Of a stretch of DNA of 64,000 nt, positions 12,212 to 23,143 are shown in pieces. Origin of the DNA: Sialis fuliginosa. Taxonomy: Eukaryota; Arthropoda; Insecta; Megaloptera; Sialidae. Position numbers and translations under genes: made by a program. The DNA is taken from assembly GCA_961205875.1 (NCBI GenBank), contig OY540810.1:37510001-37574000 (forward strand), read 5' to 3'. Positions within the stretch are counted from its first letter, which is position 1. Each line of letters opens with the position of its first letter. Below the pieces are notes generated by a model. It ran no database searches and had not been told where the DNA came from. It saw only the letters and a list, made by a program, of their open reading frames with translations.

Positions 12212-12742
12212 GGCCCTCCGCACACGGTGCGACTGTTTTGCAACGAGAATCGCAAACCAGTTGCGGAAGCGACTGTTTTACAACTGGTATGCAATCGATT
12301 TATGACCGCGCTCCGCACACGAGCGCGACTGAATCTTGATCAGTCGACAGTTTTATGGGAATTGCCATGAAAAAAAGCGATTTTTTAAAAGTTTTTTTAA
12401 CTTTTGGCAACATGTCAAGTATTCTTGAATACCTAGAAAGGTTATAATAGTATAGAACTTCATGTTTTTCCACCTCCTCGACGAATTTAATGTTTATTAA
12501 CTGATCATTCATTCTGAATGAACTAACTAAGTAGGTAATTAAATCATACAACCACGCAACTGAAACCGAAATTTGACCTGCAAGCACAGTTTCATGAAAC
12601 CAGTTGGAAAATGATTGCAAATCAGTTTTGTTTCAGTCGCACCGTGTGCGGAGGGCCATTACGCTACACGTGCAAGATCATTAAACGGTTGCTTGCGCAA
12701 CTGGTTTGCTATTCTCATTGCAAATCGGTTGCTCCGTGTGCC
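12212..12742. mobile_element. PIF/Harbinger-type MITE with alternative right ends
   Basis: The left end GGCCCTCCGCACACGG begins just after TTAA (12208-12211). A near-perfect inverted match of about 24 bp ends at 12657. A second, more diverged inverted match (GGCACACGGAGCAACC when read inward) ends at 12742 and is followed by TTAA, giving a matching flank. The outer pair is therefore the better insertion boundary, and the inner pair suggests an internal duplication of the terminus. GC-rich tips with TTA/TAA-type flanks fit PIF/Harbinger. The inside carries a MADF-like remnant on the minus strand. Confidence 0.7.
12300..12620 (-). pseudogene. MADF-domain protein remnant inside the Harbinger-type MITE
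   Basis: The 106-codon minus-strand frame contains, from Met37 (codon at 12510-12512), MNDQLINIKFVEEVEKHEVL and then YYYNLSRYSR. The MADF domain, a Myb-like DNA-binding fold, typically opens with a helix like this: FIEEV-KHPVLYD followed by -DY--. Insect Harbinger elements often encode a MADF protein beside the transposase. The later helices with conserved tryptophans are absent and the frame runs into terminal repeat sequence, so this is the first part of the domain only. It is not expected to be functional. The start at Met37 is my preference because residues 1-36 show no family resemblance. Confidence 0.55.
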
Positions 12743-12746
12743 TTAA

Positions 12747-13142
12747 CAATGAAAAACGTGTTTTTTTTTTAGTTTTTTAAACTAGAATTTATTTATAAAA
12801 CATCACTTGAGACTTGACAACCTCTACAAAAGTATATTCCCCCTCTACCCCTACATACTTGATAAAAACTCATTCCATATCAAACTATAAAGTTGTATGA
12901 AGTTTAAATATTTTTAGTTTGTATTAATATTATGAGTGTGGTATTTTCATTAAAAAGATTTAAACTTATGTGACAGTTACAAACCTCATTCAAAGTTAAA
13001 CATAGTCGTAAACTAGTTTCTAGAGGTGAGAAAATAGTCCGAGAGGAAAATACACTTTAAGGGAGGTAGATTTTCTACCTGAAGAAAGGTTTATTTGTTT
13101 AAAAGATGTACTATATTATCATTTCAAATAAAATTTATATAT
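12747..13142. other. unassigned AT-rich DNA
   Basis: No feature recognised. Confidence 0.5.
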
Positions 13143-13788
13143 TTTGCTTTTTCGTAGTCTAAGATACGAGAAGCTTTGTGATCGTTTTTGAATGAGACAA
13201 AAAAATTGTTCTCTGATTTCAAAATTTTAAATTGATCTTTCCGTTTCAAGTCAAGACAAAGAATTTTCGTTCCGTGTATGTCTGTCTGTGTGTCTGTTCC
13301 CTGAACTCTTGTCACACGCATAACTCAAGAACCACTGAACCGATATTAATGAAACTTGGTTGGATGGTTGAGTTTGGCTTGAAGACGTGTGTATGTAAAG
13401 GGGAGAAGTGACATCCTAAAATATTTATTTTTTCAAGATATCTCTAGAACGACACATGTTACGTAAAAATTTTACAGGATCATTTTTGTAGAGCATTCAA
13501 TTTTCTATAATATATGTCTGCAACGTTTGTTGTAAAATATTTCCTTACAGATTTATCTCAATTTGCTTTAAAAAAGCGTCATTTTTTAATTAAAAATATA
13601 CGAAAAATTAATCAGGTACGTCTTAAGAAAATTTTCGAACTAATAATTTTTAGTAAAATTGTATAAAAATTAAATGGTTAATCAATATCAGGCAATTTAT
13701 CTGAACACTTTATCGGTTTTTATTTAAATTGTTCAATAATTAACTACCTTTAGTGAATTTAGCACGAGGAAACACTGTGCATTTACTT
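13143..13788 (+). repeat. family C dispersed repeat, longest copy
   Basis: About 0.65 kb running from GATACGAGAAGCTTTGTGA through ATGTCTGTCTGTGTGTCTG and CACACGCATAACTCAAGAAC to GAAACACTGTGCATTTACTT. Other copies are at 10466-10740, 36609-37128 and 40489-41080, all in the same orientation, with a partial piece at 6736. No terminal inverted repeat or target duplication is evident. No frame is shared by all copies, so it looks non-coding. Confidence 0.75.
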
Positions 13789-14394
13789 ACTTCTAAAAAT
13801 AATATAAATAACGTAAAAATATACCATTTCCTTGAAAAAAAAACCTAAAGAAAAAATCTTAAAAGTAAGTGTAAGCTGTAAGCCATTTTTTCAGTAGCAT
13901 TGTCACAATATTACCTACATAACAACCAAATCCAATCCTAAACCTCTAAAGATGTAATCTTATATTTTCCTCTACTCACGTGAATTTTCTTTACCTTTTT
14001 ATACAAAACATGTGTATGTATTTCACCAACCCAGTTTAAAGTTACCTTGTAAATATTTTTTTCTGACGAAATATTGAGATAGCGACAGAAACTGAAATTG
14101 GATATAAGTAAGCAGTCAAGTAGAAAAATATGTTTATCGGATACTATCGGAGCAAATTGGCTGTCATGATGTACATACGTGCTTGATTTAATAAAGTATC
14201 AGAGCGACGAAACACAAACTATATATATGTATCATTCAGAAGACAAACGTTTATATCCGATTAATAAAAAAATGATAACAATTTTTAGAAACAGACCCAC
14301 AAAAAATGTTTCTATTTTTTTTTTATTTACAATAAATAACATTGGTCAACAAAATTTTGAATCAAGAAAGGTGCTTACTAATTTTGAAATATAG
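13789..14394. other. unassigned AT-rich DNA
   Basis: No feature recognised. The open frame near 14180-14394 has no family signature. Confidence 0.5.
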
Positions 14395-14963
14395 AAGGTA
14401 CTGGCACCAGTCTTGGCAAAGACCCCAGTAATGGCAAATTTTTAATGAAATGTACTGAATTAGAAATATGTGTTGATGTTTGATTACTACCATTTCTGTT
14501 TATTAATCTATATACATTTAACTGTCTTACAGCGTGATTTGATGACAATCGGCCGATAGGTATCAAAATGGTGGACATTTAAACTAATTATTAGTATAAT
14601 TTATTTATGAATTATTATATTCTCATAGCAACTGCTTTTTTACATTGTTTAAAATTTTACGATTCTTTCTTTTATATCTTTTGTGTCATAGTACTTATCA
14701 TTTTGTAATCATTAGCAAGTATCCATCACTGCGTGCTCATAACTGGTTTTACTTTATCCATTACTGGAGAAAAATAAATAAACAAAATAAAAGGCTATAA
14801 TTTAAAAAAACTATATTTGCAGACTTTGGTAATTAAATTTATTAAATGAAGAGATAGGTACTTGTTTGATTAGAAATAAGAATTCATGAGAATTACAAAA
14901 AAGAAGCCCGTCAATCACAAAAACAGTGCTCTTATAGCGGCCATAACTGGTGCCAGAACCTTA
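14395..14963 (+). mobile_element. family A TIR element, full-length copy
   Basis: Ends are AAGGTACTGGCACCAGT and, inverted, AACTGGTGCCAGAACCTT. The interior has CCAGTAATGG motifs near the left end and TCCATTACTGGAG and TATAGCGGCCATAACTGG near the right. Related copies are at 10752-11164, 25273-25647, 52598-53138, 55345-55826 and a terminal scrap at 63501-63536. Copies appear in both orientations. The target duplication is too short or too AT-rich to define (TA or TAA), so the superfamily is open. A minus-strand frame of about 60 residues is shared with the 52598 copy but is most likely a by-product of copy similarity. Confidence 0.8.
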
Positions 14964-15750
14964 TTTCTTAGTACAACCTAGTGTCCTTCCTCGAAAAAAT
15001 GCAAATTTCGTATTCCTCATTCCTCGATGAATAATAAAATTTCTTGTAAAGTTTAATTCCGAGAAATTGGCATAGAATTTGGATAATTATGAACTAATTT
15101 TAATGTTTTATACATTTAATTTTAATTAATACTCTGATATTAATAAAAAAAATATTTGGTTTAATTAGATTACATTGTTTTTAAAAATGCTAACATGACA
15201 TGAAAATTAACAATTTAACTAAAAATGTAAGTATATTATGATCACATAGAATTTGACACGACAATAGTAGATAGGTATACTTTAAAACACAGAAAATCTA
15301 CAATTTCGTAAAAACTAAATAAAGAAATTAACACTACAAGTCAAATCCGGGTTCAATATATACGTAATTCTAAAATAATATCGATTAACATAGTTAAACT
15401 TTAAATTTATTCAGAATCACCTATTGGAAAGTTTCCAAGAAATAATAATAAACTGTTTCAATTTTGTAGACTATATTAGTTTTTTCTTCTGTAATTTAAA
15501 TATATAGCAAGATAAATGTACCTACCTAGTTATGTACATATAGGTATACATATTATATGTACTGTATACGTACTTCTAATTTCAAATACACGCTATCTTT
15601 GAGGGTAATAAAATAGCATACATATAAATGAGTCGTAAAAAGGCATAATTCTATAAAATGAATCTGATTTCGTATAGTTGTATAATAAGTGTATTTAAAT
15701 TCAAATTCTTATGACTGAAGTATTTTCAGTACAAGATTATGTTTGAATAT
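14964..15750. other. unassigned AT-rich DNA
   Basis: No feature recognised. Confidence 0.5.
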
Positions 15751-16656
15751 TCGCCGATTTGGACGTTTTTTGTTTGTTTGAAGGAGTATACTCCCGAGGT
15801 GGTCCCATTTAAATTTTATCAGAATCTGACCACAGAGTTCAAAAAGGAGGGGGGTTTCAATTTTTCTGTATATATATTTTTTATGTATTTTCGGTCATAA
15901 CTCTGACAAATATGCACCTATTCGGCAAAATAAAACACTGCTTTTAGCCCCCTACAGGCGCCATTTTTGAGTTAGAAAAAAAATAAAAAATATGGTCATG
16001 TTCTACGAATTGAGATGTACATTTTGACATATCACATGCCTAGATATGAAAATAGAAATTTTAAATTCTCTTACACCCCTCCCTATTATTCCAAAATTTA
16101 AAATTATATTATTGACTTTAGTATTTGTCGTTGGTAGTCCCACCAAAACCTCGTTACCAAATTTTTTTCAGATTTTTTGAGCCGGTAGTTACAGAGTTAG
16201 AGGGGGGTGGGGGACAGAATAAAATACTGCTTTTAGCCCCCTACAGGCGCCATTTTTGAGTTAGAAAAAAAATAAAAAATAGGGGCATATTCTACTAATT
16301 GAGACGTAAATTTTGACGTGCCACACGTCTTGGTATACAATTTTTTTGTTTTTATAAAAAAAAGGGTCAAATTCCGCTTGTTTGGTTATACATTTTAACG
16401 TGTCACATGCCTTGGTATAAAAAAAAAATTTTTTACCTAGCTTTAGCTCCTTATTGCCCCCCCTGAAAAATTATTTATTCAATAAATTTGTACATATTTT
16501 ACTAGAGGGTGTCATTTTACATGTTCAGTAAAAATTTCAAGTTTCTAGCTTATATAGTTTACGAGCTATTTAGCTTTGAGTGAAAAGGACGGACGGACGG
16601 ACGGACGTACGGACGGACGACAAAGCGATATTAATAGGGTTTCTTCGGAACCCTAA
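15751..16656 (+). repeat. family B dispersed repeat with internal tandem blocks
   Basis: A block containing CCCCCTACAGGCGCCATTTT and GAGTTAGAAAAAAAATAAA occurs at about 15940-16060 and again at about 16225-16340, and a third partial block (CATGCCTTGGTATA) follows near 16405. The right end has TTTACTAGAGGGTGTC, a GGAC microsatellite and TAGGGTTTCTTCGGAACCC. A reverse copy of the right half is at 29293-29615. Frames in both strands at the right end overlap and are not genes. Confidence 0.7.
16586..16620 (+). repeat. GGAC microsatellite
   Basis: About eight GGAC-type units with one GTAC interruption, inside the family B repeat. A shorter GGAC run occurs in family G at about 21488-21505. Confidence 0.9.
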
Positions 16657-17480
16657 AAACCGACTTAAGAAAGTATACTTAACAGTTTTTGAAGTAGGTG
16701 CCAATCTAGTAAAAAACTTTTTAATAAAAGCTGACCGAGACCGAGATGAAACCGACTCAAATTCTGACCACATTCTGACAATACGAAACCGCTTGAATTT
16801 TGACGAAACATAAATAAGACCGTCTTAAATTTTGATGAGACGGATTCAGACGGTAACAAATTTATTTATAGGTTTTATTAATAATTAGTATATTTCAACA
16901 TTTATGATTTTGGTACTGAATGCTGTATATCATATAAACGGCAGACGCAAAGGGGTTAGAGGTATAATAATACAAATATTATTTACTAGTTATAACATTA
17001 AAGACAATTTGTTTGCGATTCTTTAATCTTAAGCGAGTATTAAACGTAAAAATGGAGAAATAGTTTAACCGGGTTAACAATTTAAAAATTTAAAAAAATA
17101 TGATAAGAATAAATGGAGAAATATGGAAATTAGAAATCATCAACGATTTCTGTATACGTATAGTACAATATCAAACTCAAATAATTACGATAACTAATTT
17201 CAAAATTTAATATTACTTACATGTTTTGCTGCTATAAACTTATGTACGTGATGAAGAGTTGAAACAAATATCTGTATTTATTATTTATATTATGTATGTA
17301 ATATGAGTTTTGTCTATAGACAAAACGTATTTCAGCGAGTAACCCGGATTTATTCAATTTGTTGATGAATCAATATTAACGATCCAGGACATACAAGCAT
17401 AATCCTAAGTAAATATTTATAGTGAGGTACAAGAAAAGCATATTTCTAACTATATCAATAGTTATTACATAATAGTTATA
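16657..17480. other. unassigned DNA
   Basis: The first 200 bp contain loosely repeated CCGA/GACGA text of repeat origin. The rest is AT-rich without a recognisable feature. Confidence 0.45.
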
Positions 17481-18329
17481 TACAGGGTGAGTCATTTTAA
17501 TCAACGCAGTCAAATATCTCAAAAAGTAAGCGAAATTGAGAAAAACGTTTCAAACAAAAGTTGCTTGGTTTCAAGGGGACAAACAGTGGTGACCTTGCGG
17601 TTGACCTTCAAATTATTTTCAAGGTCAAATCAAGGTCAACTTTGATTTTTTAAATGGAAACCTATATTTTTTATTGCATATTCGTATTCTACGTAAAAAA
17701 ATGAGTATCTTTAGTAGGAAAAAATTTTCTTAAAAATGCTTTCTTCTCTTGGTGGAGGGAGCTGTAAGATTTATCAACGAACTCAAATATCTGAAAAAAA
17801 GTTGCACCTAATAGCTCAAACTACTTTTAGCATTACCCAGAAACAACGGCGTGGACGTAGTATTTGTATGTTTCCTTTGGGATGCTTTTTTAATGTGAGT
17901 CCTCTTGCCTCTTACTTTAAAAAAGCACCCCAAAAGAAACACAACTACTACGTCCACGCCGTTGTTTCTGGGTAATGCTAAAAGTAGTTTGAGCTATTAG
18001 GTGCAACTTTTTTTCAGATATTTGAGTTCGTTGATAAATTTTACAGCGCCCTCCACCAAGAGAAGAAAGCATTTTTTAAGAAAATTTTTCCCTACTAAAG
18101 ATACTCATTTTTTCACGTAGAATACGAATAAGCAATATAAAATATAGGTTTCCATTTAAAAAACCAAAGTTGACCTTGATTTGACCTTGAAAATGATTTG
18201 AAGGTCAACCGCAAGGTTACCACTGTTTGTCCCCCTTGAAACCAAGCAACTTTTGTTTGAAACGTTTTTCTCAATTTCGCTTACTTTTTGAGATATTTGA
18301 CTGCGTTGATTAAAATGACTCACCCTGTA
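17481..18329. mobile_element. 849 bp near-perfect foldback MITE
   Basis: Begins TACAGGGTGAGTCATTTTAA and ends with its inverted complement at 18329, flanked by TA. The arms pair almost throughout and leave a loop of only about 20-25 bases near 17895-17920. Both arms carry several AAGGTCA or TGACCTT motifs (17590-17645 and 18165-18225). TA flanks suit a Tc1/mariner-like transposase but the family is not assigned. The 79-residue frame through the centre is an accident of the palindrome. The few arm mismatches imply a young insertion or gene conversion between the arms. Confidence 0.9.
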
Positions 18330-19434
18330 TATGTTGGTATATTAAATTTAAATAATGTAAATATGATACATAGATACTAACAAAAATATTTTATATTTCT
18401 TCTAACAATAATTTTTAATTTTAATTTAATTTAATTATTCCAATAAAATAAGGTTAACCTGAAGAATACCAACGTCACAACTATCAAATATCACGTGTTG
18501 ATGTGTTAGAATTAACCTAACCTAACCTAACGAAAACTAACCAACCTAATACTAATCAACTCGATTTCGCCCCAATAAATTGTTCTAACTAAGGCCAGTT
18601 AACTTGTATTTTATTAGAACATCAACTCTGTACGATTTATAAAATATAATATAAATACATGATACTAATTGCTCATTTAGTACAAATCTTACCAACCTAA
18701 TACTCATTTAGCCATTTTAAGGAACAATTTTTTTTATGTGTCATTTTATTTCTTTAATGAACAATTTTTTTTTCTTAACGCTAGTTTATATTAACTATTG
18801 CTAGCTAAAACACAAAAACACTGTTCAATATTGTTTATAAATACTATAATAGCTTATTAAATGTTCTTCATTATTTCTCATTTCATTTAAAATAGTGCGT
18901 TTAATTTGTTCCCTAAATTTTTATGCTGAGGCATATATTTTTACAATAATTAAAAAATATGCTATTAAGATCTGATATTGATATGTTAATACGTGCCAAC
19001 GCTTGTTGAATTGATTATAATATCTATACACATATATTGTATATAGCTGATACGGATATGAAGCATGTCTGAACTTTATTTTTGCAATACTGCTTATTTC
19101 AAATCTGTTGATACATGTTTTTTTTGTACCATATTTTAAAAAAAATTAATGAATTGTTTTTTTATTTTATTTTTGTAAATTCTTTCCATATGCACTTCCA
19201 GTCTATCGTTTGCTTGTTTGTTATTTATTTATTTGTATATGAAAGTCTGAGTAGGGAATCTTAAATTTTTTCATTTCTCCAGAGAGGGCAGCACTCCGCT
19301 AACTCGTCTGTCTATATACTTTATTATTAAAAAATGTTCCTTCATGACTTTTTACCCTTATATACATATACATATGTATTGAAGTTTTGTTTTTGCTGAA
19401 AAATTTTGTTATTGCTAAAAATCTCAAACATATA
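18330..19434. other. unassigned AT-rich DNA with a short telomere-like run
   Basis: No gene seen. Three CCTAA units (18516-18530) are the only motif of note. Confidence 0.5.
18516..18530 (-). repeat. (CCTAA)3, matching the insect TTAGG telomere unit
   Basis: Three perfect CCTAA units in a CCTAACC-rich context. TTAGG is the telomere repeat of most insects. A run this short could arise by chance or double-strand-break repair and does not mark a telomere. Confidence 0.5.
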
Positions 19435-19891
19435 TACAGGGTGCGCCAAAAGTATGGAAACCCCTGAAAATTTCGCAGAATAAGCGGAAAAAAAAAATGA
19501 AAATACCATATCCGACGTATTTTTTGACGGGGAATCCAATGGTGACCTTGAATTTGACCTTGAACATAACCTCTAAACTACAGAGAACCAAAAATCGATT
19601 TTTTAAATAGTACCCCCTTTTTTTATTGCAGATTCGAAAAGAGCGGAAAATTTTACGTTAGAATATGTATTTTTTTTTTCAAATCTTTTTGAATCTGCAA
19701 TAAAAAAAGGGATCCCATTTAAAAAAATCGATTTTTGGTTCGCTGTAGCCTAGAGGTTGTGTTTAAGGTCAAATTCAAGGTCACCATTGGATTCCCCGTC
19801 AAAAAATACGTCGGATATGGTATTTTCATTTTTTTTTCCCGCTTATTCTGCGAAATTTTCAGGAGTTTCCATACTTTTGGCGCAGCCTGTA
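19435..19891. mobile_element. 457 bp foldback MITE
   Basis: Begins TACAGGGTGCGCCAAAAGTA and ends with its inverted complement (TTTTGGCGCAGCCTGTA). TA flanks the left end inside TATA. Arms of about 200 bp pair, with an AT-rich loop near 19645-19690. The tip TACAGGGTG and the TGACCTTGA motifs are shared with the element at 17481, so the two are related in design but differ in sequence. Frames in opposite directions are mirror images. Confidence 0.88.
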
Positions 19892-20197
19892 TAATAAGTA
19901 GTTATTTGGATTTACAATCAGTTATGATACATAAATATAACATTCTATCTAGTCATTGGCGTATCATTCGGATTTTTGTTTGAGTTTTGAATTATAAAAA
20001 TTAATTTATAATAAATGATTTATATTGTCTTTAAAAGTATTTCAGTGATAATTGATTAATAGAGAAACGTCTGTTTGGAATTATCATCTCTCTTACATTC
20101 TAAATTCAACAGACGCCTCTGGGATAATATACATGGAAATTACGAATGTGACATTTAATTAAATATGGCCACTGTCAATTTTTTGTAACAATTTCAT
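19892..20197. other. unassigned AT-rich DNA
   Basis: No feature recognised. Confidence 0.5.
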
Positions 20198-20274
20198 ATA
20201 TTATGTATCCATATGGGTACCTTTCATCGCACTCCGAATTTGTTCTATTTGTTGCCTGTACTATTAAAACTTCG
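20198..20274. repeat. orphan terminus of the large foldback element family
   Basis: Contains ATGGGTACCTTTCATCGCA, CTCCGAATTTGTTC and GTTGCCTGTACTA, matching the right tip of the 42951-51837 element (51760-51837). This supports that tip as a true element end and shows at least one other family member nearby. Confidence 0.75.
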
Positions 20275-21130
20275 ATGCATATAGAATTTAAAAAACACTT
20301 TTAAATTTACTATGTGAATAGGTGCTTGAATTATTTTTTACATTTTTTTGTAAATCTGTAAACTCAGCAGTGAAGTTTAACAAAATTAAATAAACTAAAC
20401 AAAAAAGTGTGTAAATGCTGAGTAAAGGTTTATGTTAAACGGTAGACGTAGAATTGGCAAGAAAGAGCTTTCATATATATTTATTGGACGGCACGTGTCA
20501 AAGCTTTAATACTAGAGATTCGACATTGTAGGTGGGAGAGAGATAGTGAAAGTGTTGTTAGCAGAAGAGGAAACACGATCTGATAGAAGATTTAATTTTT
20601 CCACGTTCTAGAAAATAATTTTTGATTAAATTTTACTGCACGTAGAATTTCAATTTTCGATTTTTATTTAGTTCATATTTTTTGCCATTGCATCTTTAGA
20701 TTGAAGCAAATTAATATACGTGCACAGCGTGTATTTTTTGTTATTATTACCCATTGACCTTTGAATGTTAACCTTTTTTTGCTTCGTTTAACAAAAACAA
20801 ACTTTGAAATGGTGTTATAATATTTTTTATTTAAGAACTACATAAAACATGAAAACAAAAAAACTACGAGAGAAAATATTTACTAACGAAATCAATTTTT
20901 CGATAAACTTCGTCACTCTGCAACAACGTGCAACCGTAGAAACGCGTCTGGCGCAATAGAACTGATGATATTTGCTTCTACAGCATCCCAGCAAAATTAA
21001 CCACGTTTCATTTGCCTACTTCTACAACATAGTTAAAAGAATTTTTCTATAAAGAAAACCACAAAAATGTAAGAAGAAACTAGGAAACGAATATTATATA
21101 AATAACTAATTACTTAACATGTTAAAATAA
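20275..21130. other. unassigned DNA
   Basis: AT-rich. A segment near 20905-20990 (GTCTGGCGCAAT text) weakly resembles 27455-27515, suggesting an old shared repeat. Confidence 0.4.
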
Positions 21131-21553
21131 AACAGCCAAGTGCGTGTTGGGTTCCGTAGTCATTTTCACAACGATTTATAAAAGAGTTATTCCAAAATTT
21201 TTCATTAAACTATTTTTTATTCGTTATAATTTTCATTGAAAGTACTAATTAAAAACTACATTGTGGAATTTTTTCAGACGCTCTGAAATCAAAAAGTCAA
21301 AAAACATTTTTTGTTTCATTATAGGAGACTTATCTAAAGACACCCCACTAAATGGATAAAGTGAAAAAAAAATTTGAATATACTTTTCAGTCTATGGAAA
21401 AAGAGTTCAAATTTGTTTTTGTTTTTGGGTTATTAGTCTTCGTCCGTACACCACATTTCATCTTAATCGGTATAAAATTTATATAGACAGACAGACGGAC
21501 GGACAGAGCGAAACTATAAGAGTTCCTAGTTTTCTACGGAACTCTAAAAAGGG
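21131..21553 (+). repeat. family G dispersed element
   Basis: Starts GCCAAGTGCGTGTTGGGTTC with CCGTAGTCATT, and ends TAAGAGTTCCTAGTTTTCTA followed by CGGAACTC. The tips are partly inverted (TTCCGTAG and CTACGGAA). Related copies are at 24060-24430 (reverse) and 61031-61648. Similar tips occur in non-coding elements of several insect groups. No transposase frame. Confidence 0.7.
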
Positions 21554-21951
21554 AGTGTGTGTACTTATGTATGCACGTTAGAAGTTATACTTATTTGGCG
21601 TAGTGGTATCTAGCGTTCAAATACAAAACTAAACACCTATTTTATCAACTTTCATAACAGAAATCTTTATTATCTACACCTTACCTAATTTCATTGTGTT
21701 GTTTTCCTTACATGCTACGCGCGGTTCATCCTTAACGCATCTAAAGAAGTATAACTTCAAAAAAAAAAAAAAAACACAGAAGCAATTTTTTAATTTACTA
21801 CGAATACATCAATTAATTGTGACTTCTAGTTTAATAGCGAGATACAAGACTCCAAACTAGTAAAAATCTAAACACTTTGCATCCAAATCCAACACTGAAT
21901 TTATTCATTATGCAAAAGATACCTAACAAACACTATACCTTCTACATATAT
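21554..21951. other. unassigned DNA
   Basis: Includes a 17-A run near 21760. No feature recognised. Confidence 0.5.
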
Positions 21952-22570
21952 CAGCGGTTCTTAAACTTATATGGAAATGATAATAAAATTGAAAAATAAA
22001 AAAATAGATACCAAAAACCTAAAATCTATTTTCACAAATAAAAATTCCTATAACGATATTATGGACTTTATCAAAGAAACCAATATTAACATATAAGAAA
22101 AAATAAAAATAAAAAATGAAAAAACCATATAAATAATTCAGAATAAATTTATGTTTTACCTCAACCTAAGTGATCCTACATCAAACTCCATGATTGCTGG
22201 TCCCCTTGGTTGTAATAACCTCCCATGATCGGCCCATTTGGAACCTCCTTTCCATCTTGTGTCCCTGTCTAAGAAACCTTCACTTGACAGACAATAAGAC
22301 GACTTGACCACCTAACTAAAAAAAAACTAGATTGGATAATATCACGAAGGAGCTGTCAGAAGAGGAAGAAATCCAGCTGATAAGAAATCTATATATAAAA
22401 AAAACTTATATAGTCTAGGGACCTCCTTTTGAACAATTATTTTTCAGAGAACCCTCTCTCCCGGATAGAAAAACAAATAAAGTCATTAGATACTAATTTA
22501 ACACTGGTAAATAGAAATGTAAAAGTACTTTAATTTATGACTGGAAAAACGGAGAAACTGTGGTTTCTTA

Positions 22571-23067
22571 GGCGGCTATTACACTATCAAAGAAATGTGA
22601 TAAAATTTCTTTGATCAAAGAAATATGACAGTGTAATAAGTCAACTTTTATAATATTTACCTTAATAATATTTCTATGATCATAGTTAATGACAGTCTCT
22701 TATATTTGATCAAATGTTTTTTGACAGATAAATCAAAATGGTGACTACCAAGTTATCACTGACAGTTACAGTTAATATATTAATATCAACATAATCCAGT
22801 ATTATATGATGATCTTCTTATTGATTATAAAAACTGCAATACACAGTTGTAAATTCAAACCTCGATCGCGTCAACTGACGAACATCCACACATTGATTAT
22901 CAAAATGCACCAAAAAAAGAAGAAAATATCCCTAGATATTACTAAGAAAATATTATCAAATATTTTATGCAGTGTAATAGAACAAAATTTCGTATTTTAT
23001 CAAAGAAATATGATCAAATCTTTGTCAAAGATCTTTGACATATTTATTTGATAGTGTAATAGCCGCC
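22571..23067. mobile_element. PIF/Harbinger-type MITE, copy 1 (TTA target duplication)
   Basis: Perfect tips GGCGGCTATTACACTATCAA and its inverted complement, flanked by TTA (22568-22570 and 23068-23070). A 3 bp TWA duplication with GC-rich tips is the PIF/Harbinger pattern. Tips are followed by repeated ATCAAAGAAAT motifs. At 497 bp it is non-autonomous. A reverse-orientation copy is at 54267-54694 with the same interior and its own TTA duplication. Confidence 0.9.
22793..22834 (+). pseudogene. MADF-like peptide remnant in Harbinger MITE copy 1
   Basis: Read in the frame starting at 22793, the sequence encodes NPVLYDDLLIDYKN, which resembles the MADF core (HPVLYD followed by -DYKN-). The copy at 54267 gives NPVLYDNLFIDYKN in the matching frame. 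Stops lie just upstream and downstream, so nothing is translated today. The likely reading is that this MITE is a deletion derivative of the MADF-encoding end of an autonomous Harbinger. The motif is short, so chance is not excluded. Confidence 0.5.
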
Positions 23068-23100
23068 TTAGTCATTTAATTAAATTAAAAATATACAGTC

Positions 23101-23143
23101 ACTTGACACATATTTCGACTTCACAAGAAGTCCTCATAAAGAG
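23101..23143 (-). repeat. decayed hammerhead-like motif (Penelope-type)
   Basis: On the minus strand GACTTCTTGTGAAGTC, GAAA and TGTGTC match the stem II, GAAA and cleavage-side parts of the sequence at 39332-39375. The upstream core reads TTTATGA instead of CTGATGA, losing two essential bases, so it should be inactive. It suggests a Penelope-like terminal repeat once lay here inside the hAT relic. Confidence 0.55.

Noticed and set aside
14378-14578. Minus-strand frame shared with 52390-52782, apparently conserved
   Set aside because: Both lie in copies of family A, so similarity follows from copy homology. Part of the second frame continues outside the element and no domain is visible.
17736-17975. 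79-codon frame across the centre of the foldback
   Set aside because: It crosses the palindrome loop and its second half mirrors the first. Chance frame.
18516-18530. Interstitial telomere
   Set aside because: Only three CCTAA units. Too short to argue for telomere fusion.
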